NCBI GenBank assembly: GCA_009702045.1
Contig: WLIV01000017.1
Coordinates: 1-64,000 of the forward strand
Reading direction: 5' to 3'
Source: Actinomycetota bacterium
Lineage (GTDB): Bacteria > Actinomycetota > Acidimicrobiia > Acidimicrobiales > Ilumatobacteraceae
DNA length: 64,000 bases
The first letter of the stretch is position 1, and each line of letters opens with the position of its first letter. The position numbers were made by a program, and so were the translations under genes. Under the pieces are notes generated by a model. It was not told the origin of the DNA, did not search any database, and worked only from the letters and a program-made list of their open reading frames with translations. Shown here one piece after another: positions 1 to 8,315 of the stretch.

Positions 1-18
1 GCCACTACCGTTCCTCAC

Positions 19-75
19 GTCGGAGGCCTCCTTGTCTGCAGATGTCGCAATCCACAGAATGTCGAGGCCTCCGAC
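19..75. repeat. 12-bp perfect inverted repeat (stem-loop)
   Basis: Positions 19-30 and 64-75 are exact reverse complements (GTCGGAGGCCTC / GAGGCCTCCGAC) separated by a 33-nt loop. Each arm contains the palindrome GAGGCCTC. It lies upstream of the histidine kinase gene and could be the terminator of a gene to the left or an operator. There is no T-tract after it. The stretch 76-168 holds no recognisable gene. Confidence 0.6.
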
Positions 76-168
76 ACACAACGCGGACCCCTATCCCAGG
101 GGCACCCCCATCACACGCCCCCAGCGTTCAACGCGTAGAGCCGCTTTCAATCGTGACGTCACAGAGCT

Positions 169-1626
169 GTGACCGAAGCGTCCGCTGAGCCTCTGCACCT
201 GCTCGGTCAGCTCGATGCCAGCGTTGCCTTGCTTCGCCCGCTGATGAGCGAGTCGAACACTGTCGTCGATGCCCATGTGGTGTGGGCCAACGCGAAGGCC
301 GAGTCGGTGTGGGGGAGTCGCGTCGGAGCGCTGGCCAGCGCCGTGTGCCCCGACTTCGACGAGTGGATTGCTGCTGCGAATACTGCGTGGCGTGGCACAT
401 CGGTGAGGCGCTTGATCGAAACTGATCATGGTCGGGTTGGGTGGACGCGTGCGGTGTCCAGTGTGAGCCGAATCGACGGTCATCTCGCCGAGGTCACCAC
501 GGATCGTTCGGCCGACCAGGAACTGATCGATCGCCTCGCGGCGTTGGACCGTCACTATCGGAACCTCCTCGCCGAACTGCCGGTCACCGTGGTGGTTGCT
601 CGGCCTGATCGCGACGAGTTCGAGTTTCTCAGCCCCAACGCAACGGAGTTGACCGGTCGGCCGATGGGTGACATCGATCGGCGTTCAACGTTTCGAGCAC
701 TCCTTCACCCTGACGATCGGCCCCACTTGGATACGGTCGCCTCGTTGCTGCCCAAGGGTGGCGAAGCCGATATTCCGGGCCGCATCATTCGCCCCGACGG
801 TTCCGAACGCCGAGTCGATGCCCGTGCCGTGCTCACTGGCACCAGCCATGACCGAGATCGTCGAATCCTGATCACCATGCTCGATGTGACGGAGCGCCAC
901 GCCACGGAGCTGAAAGCGCAGCAGAGCGAGCGGCTCGAGGGGCTGGCCCGCACGGCTGGTTTGTTCGCCCATCAGTTCAGCAGCCTGTTACAGGTCATTG
1001 GTGGCAACCTCGAACACATGGAACGCGCGACAGAGGGTCCGAACGATCCGCTCACTCAGAGTCTCGCCGCGATCGCTCGTGCGGGCTTGTTGGTGAGTGG
1101 GCTGATGGCGTTCGCCAGTGGCCAGCCGGGCGCCGTCGAACCCGTCTCGGTCCCGGACGTACTTCACGACGTGGACGCCATGTTGCGTAGCGGTCTTCCG
1201 GCAGCGGCGGGCCTCAGCATTGACATCGCCGATGGCGTTCCAGATGTGCTGATGGCTGCCGAAGCATTGCGCGTGGTGGTGTTCAAGATCATTCACAACG
1301 CTGCTGCATCACTCCCGGAGGGTGGTTCGGTGCACATCGACGTGCGCGCATGTGCGGAGGCGCGATGCCATTTGTCGCATCGACCCGAGCCGGGTCACTG
1401 GGTGCGCATCGCGGTTACCGACAACGGCTACGGGATCACTGCCGACCGCCTCAACCAGGTGTGGGAGCCGTTCAACACCTCACTCGTCGGCACCGATGCG
1501 CTCGGCGCTGGCCTCGGTCTGTCGATTGTGCACGGCGTGCTCCACCAATACGACGGGCACCTCACCCTGGACAGCAGTCCGAGCGGTACCACTGTCTCGC
1601 TGTACCTGCCTGCCGCCGACGGCTGA
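169..1626 (+). CDS. PAS-domain sensor histidine kinase (orphan)
   Basis: Predicted cytosolic sensor kinase of 485 aa that would autophosphorylate on histidine and pass phosphate to a response regulator. A variable N-terminal sensor region (about 1-125) is followed by a PAS fold (about 130-245, ending in the typical DVTER linker), an H-box around His268 (FAHQFSSLLQVIGGN), then an HATPase_c domain with an N-box Asn378, a G1 box DNGYGI and a G2 box GAGLGLSIV. No membrane segments are seen, so the signal is probably intracellular. The H-box resembles PAS hybrid kinases of the HisKA_4 kind. No response regulator gene adjoins it; the next gene is convergent. The start is GTG at 169; no strong Shine-Dalgarno sequence is visible. 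Confidence 0.85.
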   Translation: MTEASAEPLHLLGQLDASVALLRPLMSESNTVVDAHVVWANAKAESVWGSRVGALASAVCPDFDEWIAAANTAWRGTSVRRLIETDHGRVGWTRAVSSVSRIDGHLAEVTTDRSADQELIDRLAALDRHYRNLLAELPVTVVVARPDRDEFEFLSPNATELTGRPMGDIDRRSTFRALLHPDDRPHLDTVASLLPKGGEADIPGRIIRPDGSERRVDARAVLTGTSHDRDRRILITMLDVTERHATELKAQQSERLEGLARTAGLFAHQFSSLLQVIGGNLEHMERATEGPNDPLTQSLAAIARAGLLVSGLMAFASGQPGAVEPVSVPDVLHDVDAMLRSGLPAAAGLSIDIADGVPDVLMAAEALRVVVFKIIHNAAASLPEGGSVHIDVRACAEARCHLSHRPEPGHWVRIAVTDNGYGITADRLNQVWEPFNTSLVGTDALGAGLGLSIVHGVLHQYDGHLTLDSSPSGTTVSLYLPAADG

Positions 1627-1656
1627 GCGCCGCGACGCCAACCGGGTCGGCTGGGT

Positions 1657-3267
1657 TCAGAAGTAGCCGGCGACGTCGACGACGAACTGGGTGGGTGCGT
1701 TGGTGTAGAGGCACACCTTGCCGGCGGTGCCGATTTTGGCGATGACGGCGTTGGGGATGGTTTGGCCGGTGGTGTAGTTGAGGTTGGATGCGGTGGGTTG
1801 TGTGGTGCCGCAGGGGTAGATGGTGGCGAAGCCGCCGCCGGTGGGTGAGACGATGGTGACGTTGAGTACCACGGCGTTTGCTGCGGCGTCGACGCCACCG
1901 CGGCCGGTGACGACGAGTTCGGTGACTGAACCGGCTGGTCGTTGTCCGATGCCGGAGTAGGCCATGTCGATGGTTGCTTCGCCGGGGCGTGTGTCCATCA
2001 GCCGCGCCGGACTCAACGGCACATACGCCGGACCTGTTGGCGCCACTCCGGGGATGGAGAGGAGCTTGTTGGGGTCACCGCTCAACAAGCCGGTGACCGC
2101 ACCGGTCGTGGCGTTGGCGCTGAGTGCAGTCCAGATCGCCGCAGGTGTAGCTGTCGGGTTGTCCTGCAGCATCAGCGCCGCAACACCCGCCACGTGCGGG
2201 GAAGCCATTGATGTGCCGCTGCCATACGCGGCTCCAGTGTCCGACCCGAAGTACGCCGACAAGATGTTCGAGCCGGGAGCGAAGATGTCGTTACAGGACC
2301 CATAGTTTGAGTACGAAGCCCTGTTGTCGCCGCTGTCCGAGGCGGCAACCGTGATCGCTGCCGCCGCACGAGCTGGGCTGACGCCGCAGGTCGGCGCAGC
2401 GTCGTTTCCAGCTGCCACGACCACCGTGACACCATCAGCGATCAAGGCGTTGATTGCCGCATCCACAAATGACGATGCCGCCCCACCGAAGCTGATGTTG
2501 GCCACCGCCGGAATGCCCGCCACGTGGTCGGCGATCACCCAGTTGATGCCGGCAATCATGATCGAGTTGGTGCTCTGACCCGTGCAGTCACCGATCTTCA
2601 CCGGGATGATCGTCACTTCCTTGGCCACGCCGTACGTGGTGCCACCCAACGTGCCGGCGACATGGGTGCCGTGACCGTGGCAATCCGTGGCGAGGGTGCC
2701 GTCGCCGAAATCATGGTACGCGGAGCGAGGCACGCGGCCGGTGAACTCGGTGTGTGTCATCCGCAAACCGGTGTCGATCACATACGCGGTGACCCCCGCG
2801 CCGGTGGCCGTATAGGTGTAGCTCGAGTCGAGCGGCAACGCCCGTTGGTCGAGGCGATCGAGGCCCCACGAAGGGGGACTCGACTGACTCGTCGAGGCGG
2901 TGAGGATGTGGTCGGGTTCGACGGCGACGACACCGGATGTGGAGCGCAGGCGCTCGGCCCGTTGCGCATCCACCTCCACGGTCGCCACGTAGATTCCCGT
3001 CGTCGAGACGTCGTCAGTGACGACACCCTGCACGGTGAGCGCAGCAGTGCTGTGCAGCAAGCCCGCCGCCGATTGGTATTGCACGAGATACCGGCCAGCG
3101 GAATCGGCGATTGTCGACGAACCGAACGCGACTGACTCCGCACCGACGGTGCTGGGTGCTGCTGTGCGGGGTGGTTGCGCCCCCACTTCCGTCGCCGGAC
3201 TTGCGACCGCAACGAGCAACCCTGCAGCTACCAGCACCCGCAGCAGTGGCTGGAGGCGGGTTTTCAC
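1657..3267 (-). CDS. Secreted subtilisin-like serine protease (S8, proteinase K type) with C-terminal beta domain
   Basis: Predicted exported endopeptidase of 536 aa. A signal peptide (Lys-Arg start, hydrophobic 9-25) is followed by an I9 propeptide-like region (about 55-125) and a peptidase S8 domain with the full triad: Asp165 (AYVIDTGL), His199 (CHGHGTHVAG) and Ser353 (GTSMASPHVAG), with oxyanion Asn288 (AAGND). The order and motifs match the proteinase K subfamily. Residues about 415-536 form an extra domain starting PLSPARLMDTRPG and ending VVDVAGYF. This type of domain recurs at the ends of actinobacterial secreted proteins and may serve in surface retention. The gene is monocistronic, convergent with the histidine kinase gene. 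Confidence 0.93.
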   Translation of the reverse strand: MKTRLQPLLRVLVAAGLLVAVASPATEVGAQPPRTAAPSTVGAESVAFGSSTIADSAGRYLVQYQSAAGLLHSTAALTVQGVVTDDVSTTGIYVATVEVDAQRAERLRSTSGVVAVEPDHILTASTSQSSPPSWGLDRLDQRALPLDSSYTYTATGAGVTAYVIDTGLRMTHTEFTGRVPRSAYHDFGDGTLATDCHGHGTHVAGTLGGTTYGVAKEVTIIPVKIGDCTGQSTNSIMIAGINWVIADHVAGIPAVANISFGGAASSFVDAAINALIADGVTVVVAAGNDAAPTCGVSPARAAAAITVAASDSGDNRASYSNYGSCNDIFAPGSNILSAYFGSDTGAAYGSGTSMASPHVAGVAALMLQDNPTATPAAIWTALSANATTGAVTGLLSGDPNKLLSIPGVAPTGPAYVPLSPARLMDTRPGEATIDMAYSGIGQRPAGSVTELVVTGRGGVDAAANAVVLNVTIVSPTGGGFATIYPCGTTQPTASNLNYTTGQTIPNAVIAKIGTAGKVCLYTNAPTQFVVDVAGYF

Positions 3268-3332
3268 ACCATGACGCTACCTGCATCGTCCTGTGCCATG
3301 TGCGGCACGGGTTCGTGCTGTCGGCTTTCGCC

Positions 3333-3899
3333 TCAGACCTCGCGGCCGAGGAAGTTCAGCATCTTGGTCTGGGCATCGGAGCCGGCGACGGACTTCACCG
3401 CCGCACCCATCATCCCCGGCATCCGCAGCACCTCGGCGGGCAACGACTTCCAGGTGGCCATTGAGTGCTTCACGAGCGTCGGGTCGAGCCGCTCGTCAAC
3501 CTTGGCCGTGCGTGCGAGATCCCATACGTGTGGCACGAGGTCGGCAGCCATGAACCCCACCAGCGCATCCACTGGCATCGGGCCGAACTCGGGCCCGAAC
3601 GGGTTGTGCGCGATGGACTCCAGCGCGCCGGGACGATCCAGCACGTCCAACGTCTGCTCGCGCATCTTCAGCCACGCACCCAGCGGATCGGTGCCCAGCT
3701 TCGGCGTGCTCTTGGGGCCCTTGCCCGTGGCGGCGAAGCTCTTGATCATCGCCAGGTTGCCGATGCCGTGTTCGTAGACGTCCGCGCCGGTCCAGCCGTC
3801 ACACGGTGCCTTGCGCTTGAACGTGGTGGGTTTGGCCGACTTCAGCACATGCTCGAAGGCGTAGACGGCGGCCGTGTACAGACGAAGGTTGGTGCTCAT
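3333..3899 (-). CDS. DinB/mycothiol-dependent maleylpyruvate isomerase-like protein (TIGR03086-like)
   Basis: A 188-aa protein of the four-helix DinB / maleylpyruvate-isomerase N-domain fold, common in actinobacteria, where several members use mycothiol. Seen: an N-terminal helix with CDGWTGADVYEH, a mid-protein segment PVDALVGFMAADLVPHVWDLART typical of the family (His and Asp suited to metal binding), and a C-terminal PGMMGAAVK segment. The substrate is unknown. The open frame extends upstream to 4271, but those codons lie in the intergenic repeat cluster and translate as repeated peptides, so the ATG at 3899 is the real start. The neighbours do not indicate a pathway. Confidence 0.75.
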   Translation of the reverse strand: MSTNLRLYTAAVYAFEHVLKSAKPTTFKRKAPCDGWTGADVYEHGIGNLAMIKSFAATGKGPKSTPKLGTDPLGAWLKMREQTLDVLDRPGALESIAHNPFGPEFGPMPVDALVGFMAADLVPHVWDLARTAKVDERLDPTLVKHSMATWKSLPAEVLRMPGMMGAAVKSVAGSDAQTKMLNFLGREV

Positions 3900-3980
3900 G
3901 TCCAAAAGGTAGCGCAGCCAGCGAGGCCCCTCGACACGACCTTTGCCGGGCCGGGTGTCGTGACCCGGCCCGGCTCGTGT

Positions 3981-4290
3981 GGGCTCGTGTGGGCGCGATT
4001 TGTGCCGTTGCTGTCCCGGCCCGGCCCGTGTGGGCGCGATTTGTGCCGTTGCTGTCCCGGCCCGGCCCGTGTGGGCGCGATTTGTGCCGTTGCTGTCGTG
4101 TGGGCGCGCTTCGTGCCGTTCGTGCGTAGGAAGCGCGCCCGTGGGAGCTGGGCCGGTCACCGGCGGCACGAATCGCGCCCAACCAATGTCGGGGGTCAGG
4201 GGGCCGGTCACCGGCGGCACGAATCGCGCCCAACCAATGTCGGGGGTCAGGGGGTCGGTCACCGACGGCACGAATCGCGGCCAACCGGGG
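3981..4290. repeat. Intergenic repeat cluster 1 (inverted arrays of a 17-bp unit)
   Basis: This accounts for most of the 410-bp gap between 3900 and 4309. Forward units GGGCGCGATTTGTGCCG lie at 3991, 4032, 4073 (41-bp period) and a variant at 4102. Reverse units CGGCACGAATCGCGCCC lie at 4164, 4215 and, with one change, 4266 (51-bp period). Between the arrays sits a core at about 4123-4160 that is the reverse complement of the core in the two other clusters (sense version GGTGACCGGCCCAGCTCCCA, then CGGGCGCG). All open frames through it are repetitive and unlike proteins. Function unknown; the symmetry would allow a long hairpin or cruciform. Confidence 0.9.
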
Positions 4291-4309
4291 TCGGCGCGCC
4301 GGGGCTGGG

Positions 4310-5749
4310 TCAGGGGCCGGCGACGAACTCGGCGGCCAGCGCGGCGCCGCGTTCGAAGGCCTGCACGTCGAGGGCGAGCATTGCCCGATGGTTGCCCAAC
4401 GAGGCACGGATCGCGGCGAGGAACGTGTCCTTCGGGAACAGCTGGGTGACGCCTTGGAGCGCGCCCAACGCAACGATGTTCTTCACCACCGCCGAGCCAA
4501 GTTCTTTGGCCACCGCAGTGAACGGCACGCCCACCATGCGCACGCCATCAGCCCTCCCGTCGGGCACCTCAGTGATGATCGAGCTGTCGTAGATGACCAC
4601 GCCACCGGCGCGCACCGTCGGGCCGAACTTGGCCAAGCTGGGCGCGTTGAACGCCACCAGCACGTGCGGGTGCGGCGCCGCGGGCGACAGCACTTCCACC
4701 GCGGCGACGTGCACATCGGCGTACGACGTGCCGCCGCGCGACTCGGGCCCGTAGCTGGGGATGTGCGTGGAGTCGAACCCCTCGGCGATGGCCGAACGGG
4801 TGATCAACATCGCCGCGGTCTGCGCACCGTCACCGCCGGCACCGGCCAACTTGAGGCTGATGTCGTCCGGGTCGAGGTGCGCAGGGAAACCAGTGGCGTA
4901 CCGCGTCGGCTGTTCGGAGGTGGTGCCCAGCACGCTCAGGATCCGCTCGACATCGAACGACGGTGTCGGGATCGTGGGGTAGTGGGGGCCATCGGTGATG
5001 TCCTTCTTCACGCCGAGCGGGAAGACCGGCTCCATGTTGTCGCGCACCCAGTGTTCCGTCTCCTCGGGCGACAGCTTGAGATGCGTCGGGCATTCGGCCA
5101 GCACTTCGATGAACGCAAACCCGACACCGTTCACCTGCAACTCGAGCGCCTTCTTGATCGCTCGCCGCGCATGGGTGCGGTGCTTGTTGTCGTACAACGC
5201 GACACGCTCCACGAACACCGGGCCGTCGAGGCCGGCGATCATCTCGGCCACCTTCAACGGCTGGCCGGAGAACAGGGTGCGACCTTCGGGTGTCGTGGTG
5301 GTGCGTTGGCCGGTCAGCGTGGTGGGCGCCATCTGCCCGCCGGTCATGCCGTAGATCGCGTTGTTGGCGAAGATCACCGTGATCGGGATGCCCATCTGCG
5401 CGGTGCTGATGATCTCCGCGAGGCCGATCGACGCGAGATCGCCATCACCCTGGTAGCAGATGACGATCGAGTCGGGGTTGGCGGTCTTGTGGCCGAGGCC
5501 GACGGCCGGCGCGCGGCCGTGCGCGGCCTGCGTGTTCCCGACGTCGAAGTAGTAGTAGCTGAACACCGAGCAGCCAACCGGCGACACGAGGACCGTGCGG
5601 TCCTGCACCCCGAGCTCGTCGATCGCCTCGGCCAAGTACTTCTGTGCCAGGCCATGGCCGCAGCCTGGGCAGTAGGTGGTGGCGTGTGCGTGCAGCCCGG
5701 CGGCGTGATCGTGACGCTCGAACTGTCGGTAGAAGACGGACGACGGCAT
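4310..5749 (-). CDS. 2-oxoacid:ferredoxin oxidoreductase, fused beta (TPP) and gamma subunits
   Basis: Catalytic half of a pyruvate/2-oxoacid:ferredoxin oxidoreductase, which decarboxylates a 2-oxoacid to acyl-CoA and reduces ferredoxin. The 479-aa chain has a beta domain with CPGCGH (27-32), the thiamine-diphosphate/Mg motif GDGD (101-104) through NNAIYGMTGGQ (129-139), and then a gamma domain (about 296-479) opening with GAGGDGAQTAAML. It lies directly downstream of the alpha/ferredoxin subunit gene with a 1-nt gap. A GTG 21 nt upstream is possible, but the ATG at 5749 has a well placed AAGGGG. Substrate class (2-oxoglutarate, branched-chain 2-oxoacid or pyruvate) cannot be settled by eye; the short two-gene form favours Kor or Vor type. 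Confidence 0.9.
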   Translation of the reverse strand: MPSSVFYRQFERHDHAAGLHAHATTYCPGCGHGLAQKYLAEAIDELGVQDRTVLVSPVGCSVFSYYYFDVGNTQAAHGRAPAVGLGHKTANPDSIVICYQGDGDLASIGLAEIISTAQMGIPITVIFANNAIYGMTGGQMAPTTLTGQRTTTTPEGRTLFSGQPLKVAEMIAGLDGPVFVERVALYDNKHRTHARRAIKKALELQVNGVGFAFIEVLAECPTHLKLSPEETEHWVRDNMEPVFPLGVKKDITDGPHYPTIPTPSFDVERILSVLGTTSEQPTRYATGFPAHLDPDDISLKLAGAGGDGAQTAAMLITRSAIAEGFDSTHIPSYGPESRGGTSYADVHVAAVEVLSPAAPHPHVLVAFNAPSLAKFGPTVRAGGVVIYDSSIITEVPDGRADGVRMVGVPFTAVAKELGSAVVKNIVALGALQGVTQLFPKDTFLAAIRASLGNHRAMLALDVQAFERGAALAAEFVAGP

Positions 5750-5750
5750 C

Positions 5751-7184
5751 TCAGCGCACCCCTTCGACACTCAGCACGTGTTCCACAATCTCGGCCTGCG
5801 AGGGCAGCATCCCGCCCTGACGTTGTACGTGGCTCATCGGCGGCGGTTGCACTTCGGCGTGGCTCAGCGCCAAGCGCACCTCGTCCTCTAGCTGGCCGCT
5901 GCTGGCCTCCACCACCACCAGGCGGTGAGCCTGCGGCAACACCGCCCGCAGCGCGTCGATCGGGAACGGCCACAGCGTGATCGGGCGGAACAGCCCCGCC
6001 TTCACTCCCTTGGCCCGCAGCTCCTTCACCGCACCCTTGGCCGATTGCGCCGGTGTGTTGCACGCCACGAGGATCACGTCGGCGTCGTCGCAGCGGTGCA
6101 GGTCGGCGCGCTGCTCGGCGGCCGTCATCCGGTCGTACTTCGCGTCGAGCATCAGGTTGTGCGCCTCAAGGCCAACCTCGGACAGCTCGATCGAGCAGAT
6201 CAGGTTGCCGCGGTGTGAGTGATCGCCCGACACCGCCCACTCGGGGATGCCGGGCACCACCATGTGGTCCGGCAGGCGCACTTTGCCGGTCATCTGACCG
6301 AGATAGCCATCGCCGAGAATCACCACCGGGTTGCGGTACTGGAACGCCAGCTCGAAGGCCAGCATCGAGCAGTCGAGCATCTCCTGCGGAGTCGCCGGGG
6401 CGAACACGATCGCCTGCGTGTTGCCGTGGCCCAGGCCGCGACACGCGAGCTTGATGTCGGCCTGCTCGGGAGCGATGTTCCCCAGGCCCGGACCGCCACG
6501 CATGATGTTCACGAACACTGCCGGCACCTCAGCGCCGATCATGTACGAGATGCCCTCCAGCATCAGGCTGAAACCTGGCGAACTGGTGAACGTCATGCAC
6601 CGCTTCCCGGCTCCGCCCGCGCCGTACATCATGTTGACCGCGGCGACCTCGCTGACCGCCTGCACGAACACACCGTCGAGTGCTGGCTGCACCTTCGCCA
6701 TCAACTCGGCACCCTCGGTGGACGGTGTGATCGGATAGCCGTACACGTGCCGACAGCCTGCAAGCACGGCGCCAACCGCCACCGCATACGTGCCCTTCAT
6801 CACCATCGTCGACCGCTCCGGGAGCGGCACGGTGACATCGGGTCGCGGGATCGGGATCGGCGAGTCGAACGGCCGCGGGCCACACAGGTGCGTGGGGTCG
6901 ACCAGTTCGAACGCCACCTCCTCACCCTCGGGTCGCATACCGAATGGCTCGGGGCAGGCGTCAATGCACAACCCGCAGTGGTTGCACCGATCGAGGTCGA
7001 GTGTCACCGGCACCAGGCCCGTCAGCGGATTGATCTCGGTGCCGAGCGAGATGCAGCCTTTCGTGCACGAATCGATGCAGCGACCGCACCCCTTGCAGTA
7101 CTCCGGCAGCAGCGTGGGTTCGGGCTTGTTGACGTTGCTGGTCACACGAGTCTCCAATGCAGTCACCTCCAGAGCAACGGGCAT
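5751..7184 (-). CDS. 2-oxoacid:ferredoxin oxidoreductase, fused ferredoxin (delta) and alpha subunit
   Basis: Partner of the downstream beta-gamma subunit. From the ATG at 7184 it has 477 aa: an N-terminal double [4Fe-4S] ferredoxin domain with CKGCGRCIDSC (30-40) and CNHCGLCIDAC (67-77), then an alpha-subunit domain (about 125-477) with YPITPSTEGAE and the MRGGPGLGN segment. The ferredoxin part would carry electrons from the TPP site to free ferredoxin. Start is uncertain: a strong GGAGG at 7166-7170 sits 8 nt before a TTG at 7157, which would remove nine residues without touching a domain. The gene is divergent from the VOC gene at 7367; 7185-7366 should hold both promoters. Confidence 0.9.
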   Translation of the reverse strand: MPVALEVTALETRVTSNVNKPEPTLLPEYCKGCGRCIDSCTKGCISLGTEINPLTGLVPVTLDLDRCNHCGLCIDACPEPFGMRPEGEEVAFELVDPTHLCGPRPFDSPIPIPRPDVTVPLPERSTMVMKGTYAVAVGAVLAGCRHVYGYPITPSTEGAELMAKVQPALDGVFVQAVSEVAAVNMMYGAGGAGKRCMTFTSSPGFSLMLEGISYMIGAEVPAVFVNIMRGGPGLGNIAPEQADIKLACRGLGHGNTQAIVFAPATPQEMLDCSMLAFELAFQYRNPVVILGDGYLGQMTGKVRLPDHMVVPGIPEWAVSGDHSHRGNLICSIELSEVGLEAHNLMLDAKYDRMTAAEQRADLHRCDDADVILVACNTPAQSAKGAVKELRAKGVKAGLFRPITLWPFPIDALRAVLPQAHRLVVVEASSGQLEDEVRLALSHAEVQPPPMSHVQRQGGMLPSQAEIVEHVLSVEGVR

Positions 7185-7366
7185 CGTTGACACCGCTTCC
7201 AAACGCGGGCATGTGGTTCCGTGCCCTGATCATCTGCCGCCGTGGTGGCGCGTGAATAGAGACTCTCGGACGCCGGAGCTTGTGCCTTTGTGCCCTTTCC
7301 GGCGTGCCAGTTGCGCCGCCGTCGCTGCGGTCGATCGGATCGACAGACTTCTGCCAGAGTGGTGTC

Positions 7367-7726
7367 GTGCAGCCCTTGGGAATCCACCACGTCTCGATCA
7401 ATGTGCAGGACACGGCCGCCGCGATCGAGTTCTACACCGAGGTGCTGGGCTTCACTCAACGCGACGACCGTCCCGACTTTCGCTTCGGCGGAGCGTGGCT
7501 CGACGTTGCCAGCCAGCAGGTGCATCTGATCGAGATGCCCGGCCCGGAAGCCTGCGGTCAGCACTACGCGATCGGGGTAGCCGACCTCGACGCCGCGGTG
7601 CGCGAGATCCGCGCACGTGGCATCGAGATCAGCAACCCCAAGCCGGTGGGCAGCGGCCGCCAGGCATTTCTTCACGACCCCTCGGGCAACATGGTCGAGT
7701 TGAACGAGCCGGCTCGCTCGCAATAG
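7367..7726 (+). CDS. VOC (glyoxalase/bleomycin-resistance) superfamily protein
   Basis: A 119-aa single-module vicinal-oxygen-chelate protein. It begins GIHHVSINVQDTAAAIEFYT, where the first His is a usual metal ligand, continues with VLGF and QVHLIEM, and ends with the family signature HDPSGNMVELNE, whose Glu is another ligand position. Members are dioxygenases, glyoxalases or resistance proteins; nothing nearby fixes the substrate. The frame is open further upstream but without homologous sequence, so the GTG at 7367 is preferred. Confidence 0.85.
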   Translation: MQPLGIHHVSINVQDTAAAIEFYTEVLGFTQRDDRPDFRFGGAWLDVASQQVHLIEMPGPEACGQHYAIGVADLDAAVREIRARGIEISNPKPVGSGRQAFLHDPSGNMVELNEPARSQ

Positions 7727-7975
7727 CGACTCAGTCGGTGAGGTCGAATCGGTAGCTGCCAAGCCAGGTTGTTGTTCGCGATCTCGCCGATATGTTCCGT
7801 AACACGACCCCTTGGTGTGGCGTCGGATCGGCCCGGGTGGCCCTGCAGCAATGGTGGCGGTGGACGGCGCGAGTTGTCGACCCGCCCCTCGTCCAAGGAG
7901 ATCCGATATGTACCTCTCTGTGTTCTTGTCGCGTTCCCACGCGGTCCCCGCCACAGCGATCGAGGGGGTGGCGTA

Positions 7976-8305
7976 ATGGCCGCGTGCCACCTCTGCGGCA
8001 CCGAGATGAGCACGGGCGCTTCGTGCACGCTCGAAGTGCTCCACCGTCACGGCCAGCCGTTCCCGATGGCCCGCTACGGCAACGAACCAAGCCGGCCCGC
8101 GGCGGTCGGGCGGTGCGGCGATTGTGGTGTCGCCCCCGGTGCGTTCCACCATCCCGGCTGCGATCTGCAGGACTGCCCCGCGTGTGGCGGGCAACTGCTG
8201 TCGTGTGGGTGCAGCTTCGACGAAGATGGGTTCGAGCAGGACGATGACGAGGACGAGGAGGACGTCGAGTTCGACCTCGACGGGCGTCAGGGAAACGGCT
8301 GGTAA
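7976..8305 (+). CDS. Small cysteine-rich protein with acidic C-terminal tail
   Basis: A 109-aa protein I do not recognise. It has paired cysteines suited to zinc: CHLCG near residue 4, CGDC near 48, CDLQDCPACGG near 64-74 and CGC near 80. A run of about 25 mostly Asp/Glu residues follows, then a short basic end. Glycine- and histidine-rich segments lie between the pairs. The ATG at 7976 follows GAGGGGG at good spacing. It lies 10 nt before the AbrB antitoxin gene, so the three genes to 8959 may be co-transcribed. It could be a zinc-ribbon nucleic-acid or protein-binding factor. The preceding gap 7727-7975 holds nothing I recognise. Confidence 0.7.
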   Translation: MAACHLCGTEMSTGASCTLEVLHRHGQPFPMARYGNEPSRPAAVGRCGDCGVAPGAFHHPGCDLQDCPACGGQLLSCGCSFDEDGFEQDDDEDEEDVEFDLDGRQGNGW

Positions 8306-8315
8306 TGTAATCCCT

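Noticed and set aside
3981-4290. CRISPR array
   Set aside because: Only three to four units per strand, both orientations, spacers themselves repeated, no cas genes in the window.
3900-4592. Open frames through repeat cluster 1, including extension of the DinB-like gene to 4271
   Set aside because: They translate as periodic peptides in every frame, exactly following the DNA repeats; the gene family starts at 3899.
4388-5980. 530-aa open frame on the + strand opposite the oxidoreductase genes
   Set aside because: His/Arg/Val-rich shadow of the high-GC minus-strand gene; no domain or motif, and both minus-strand genes have intact families.
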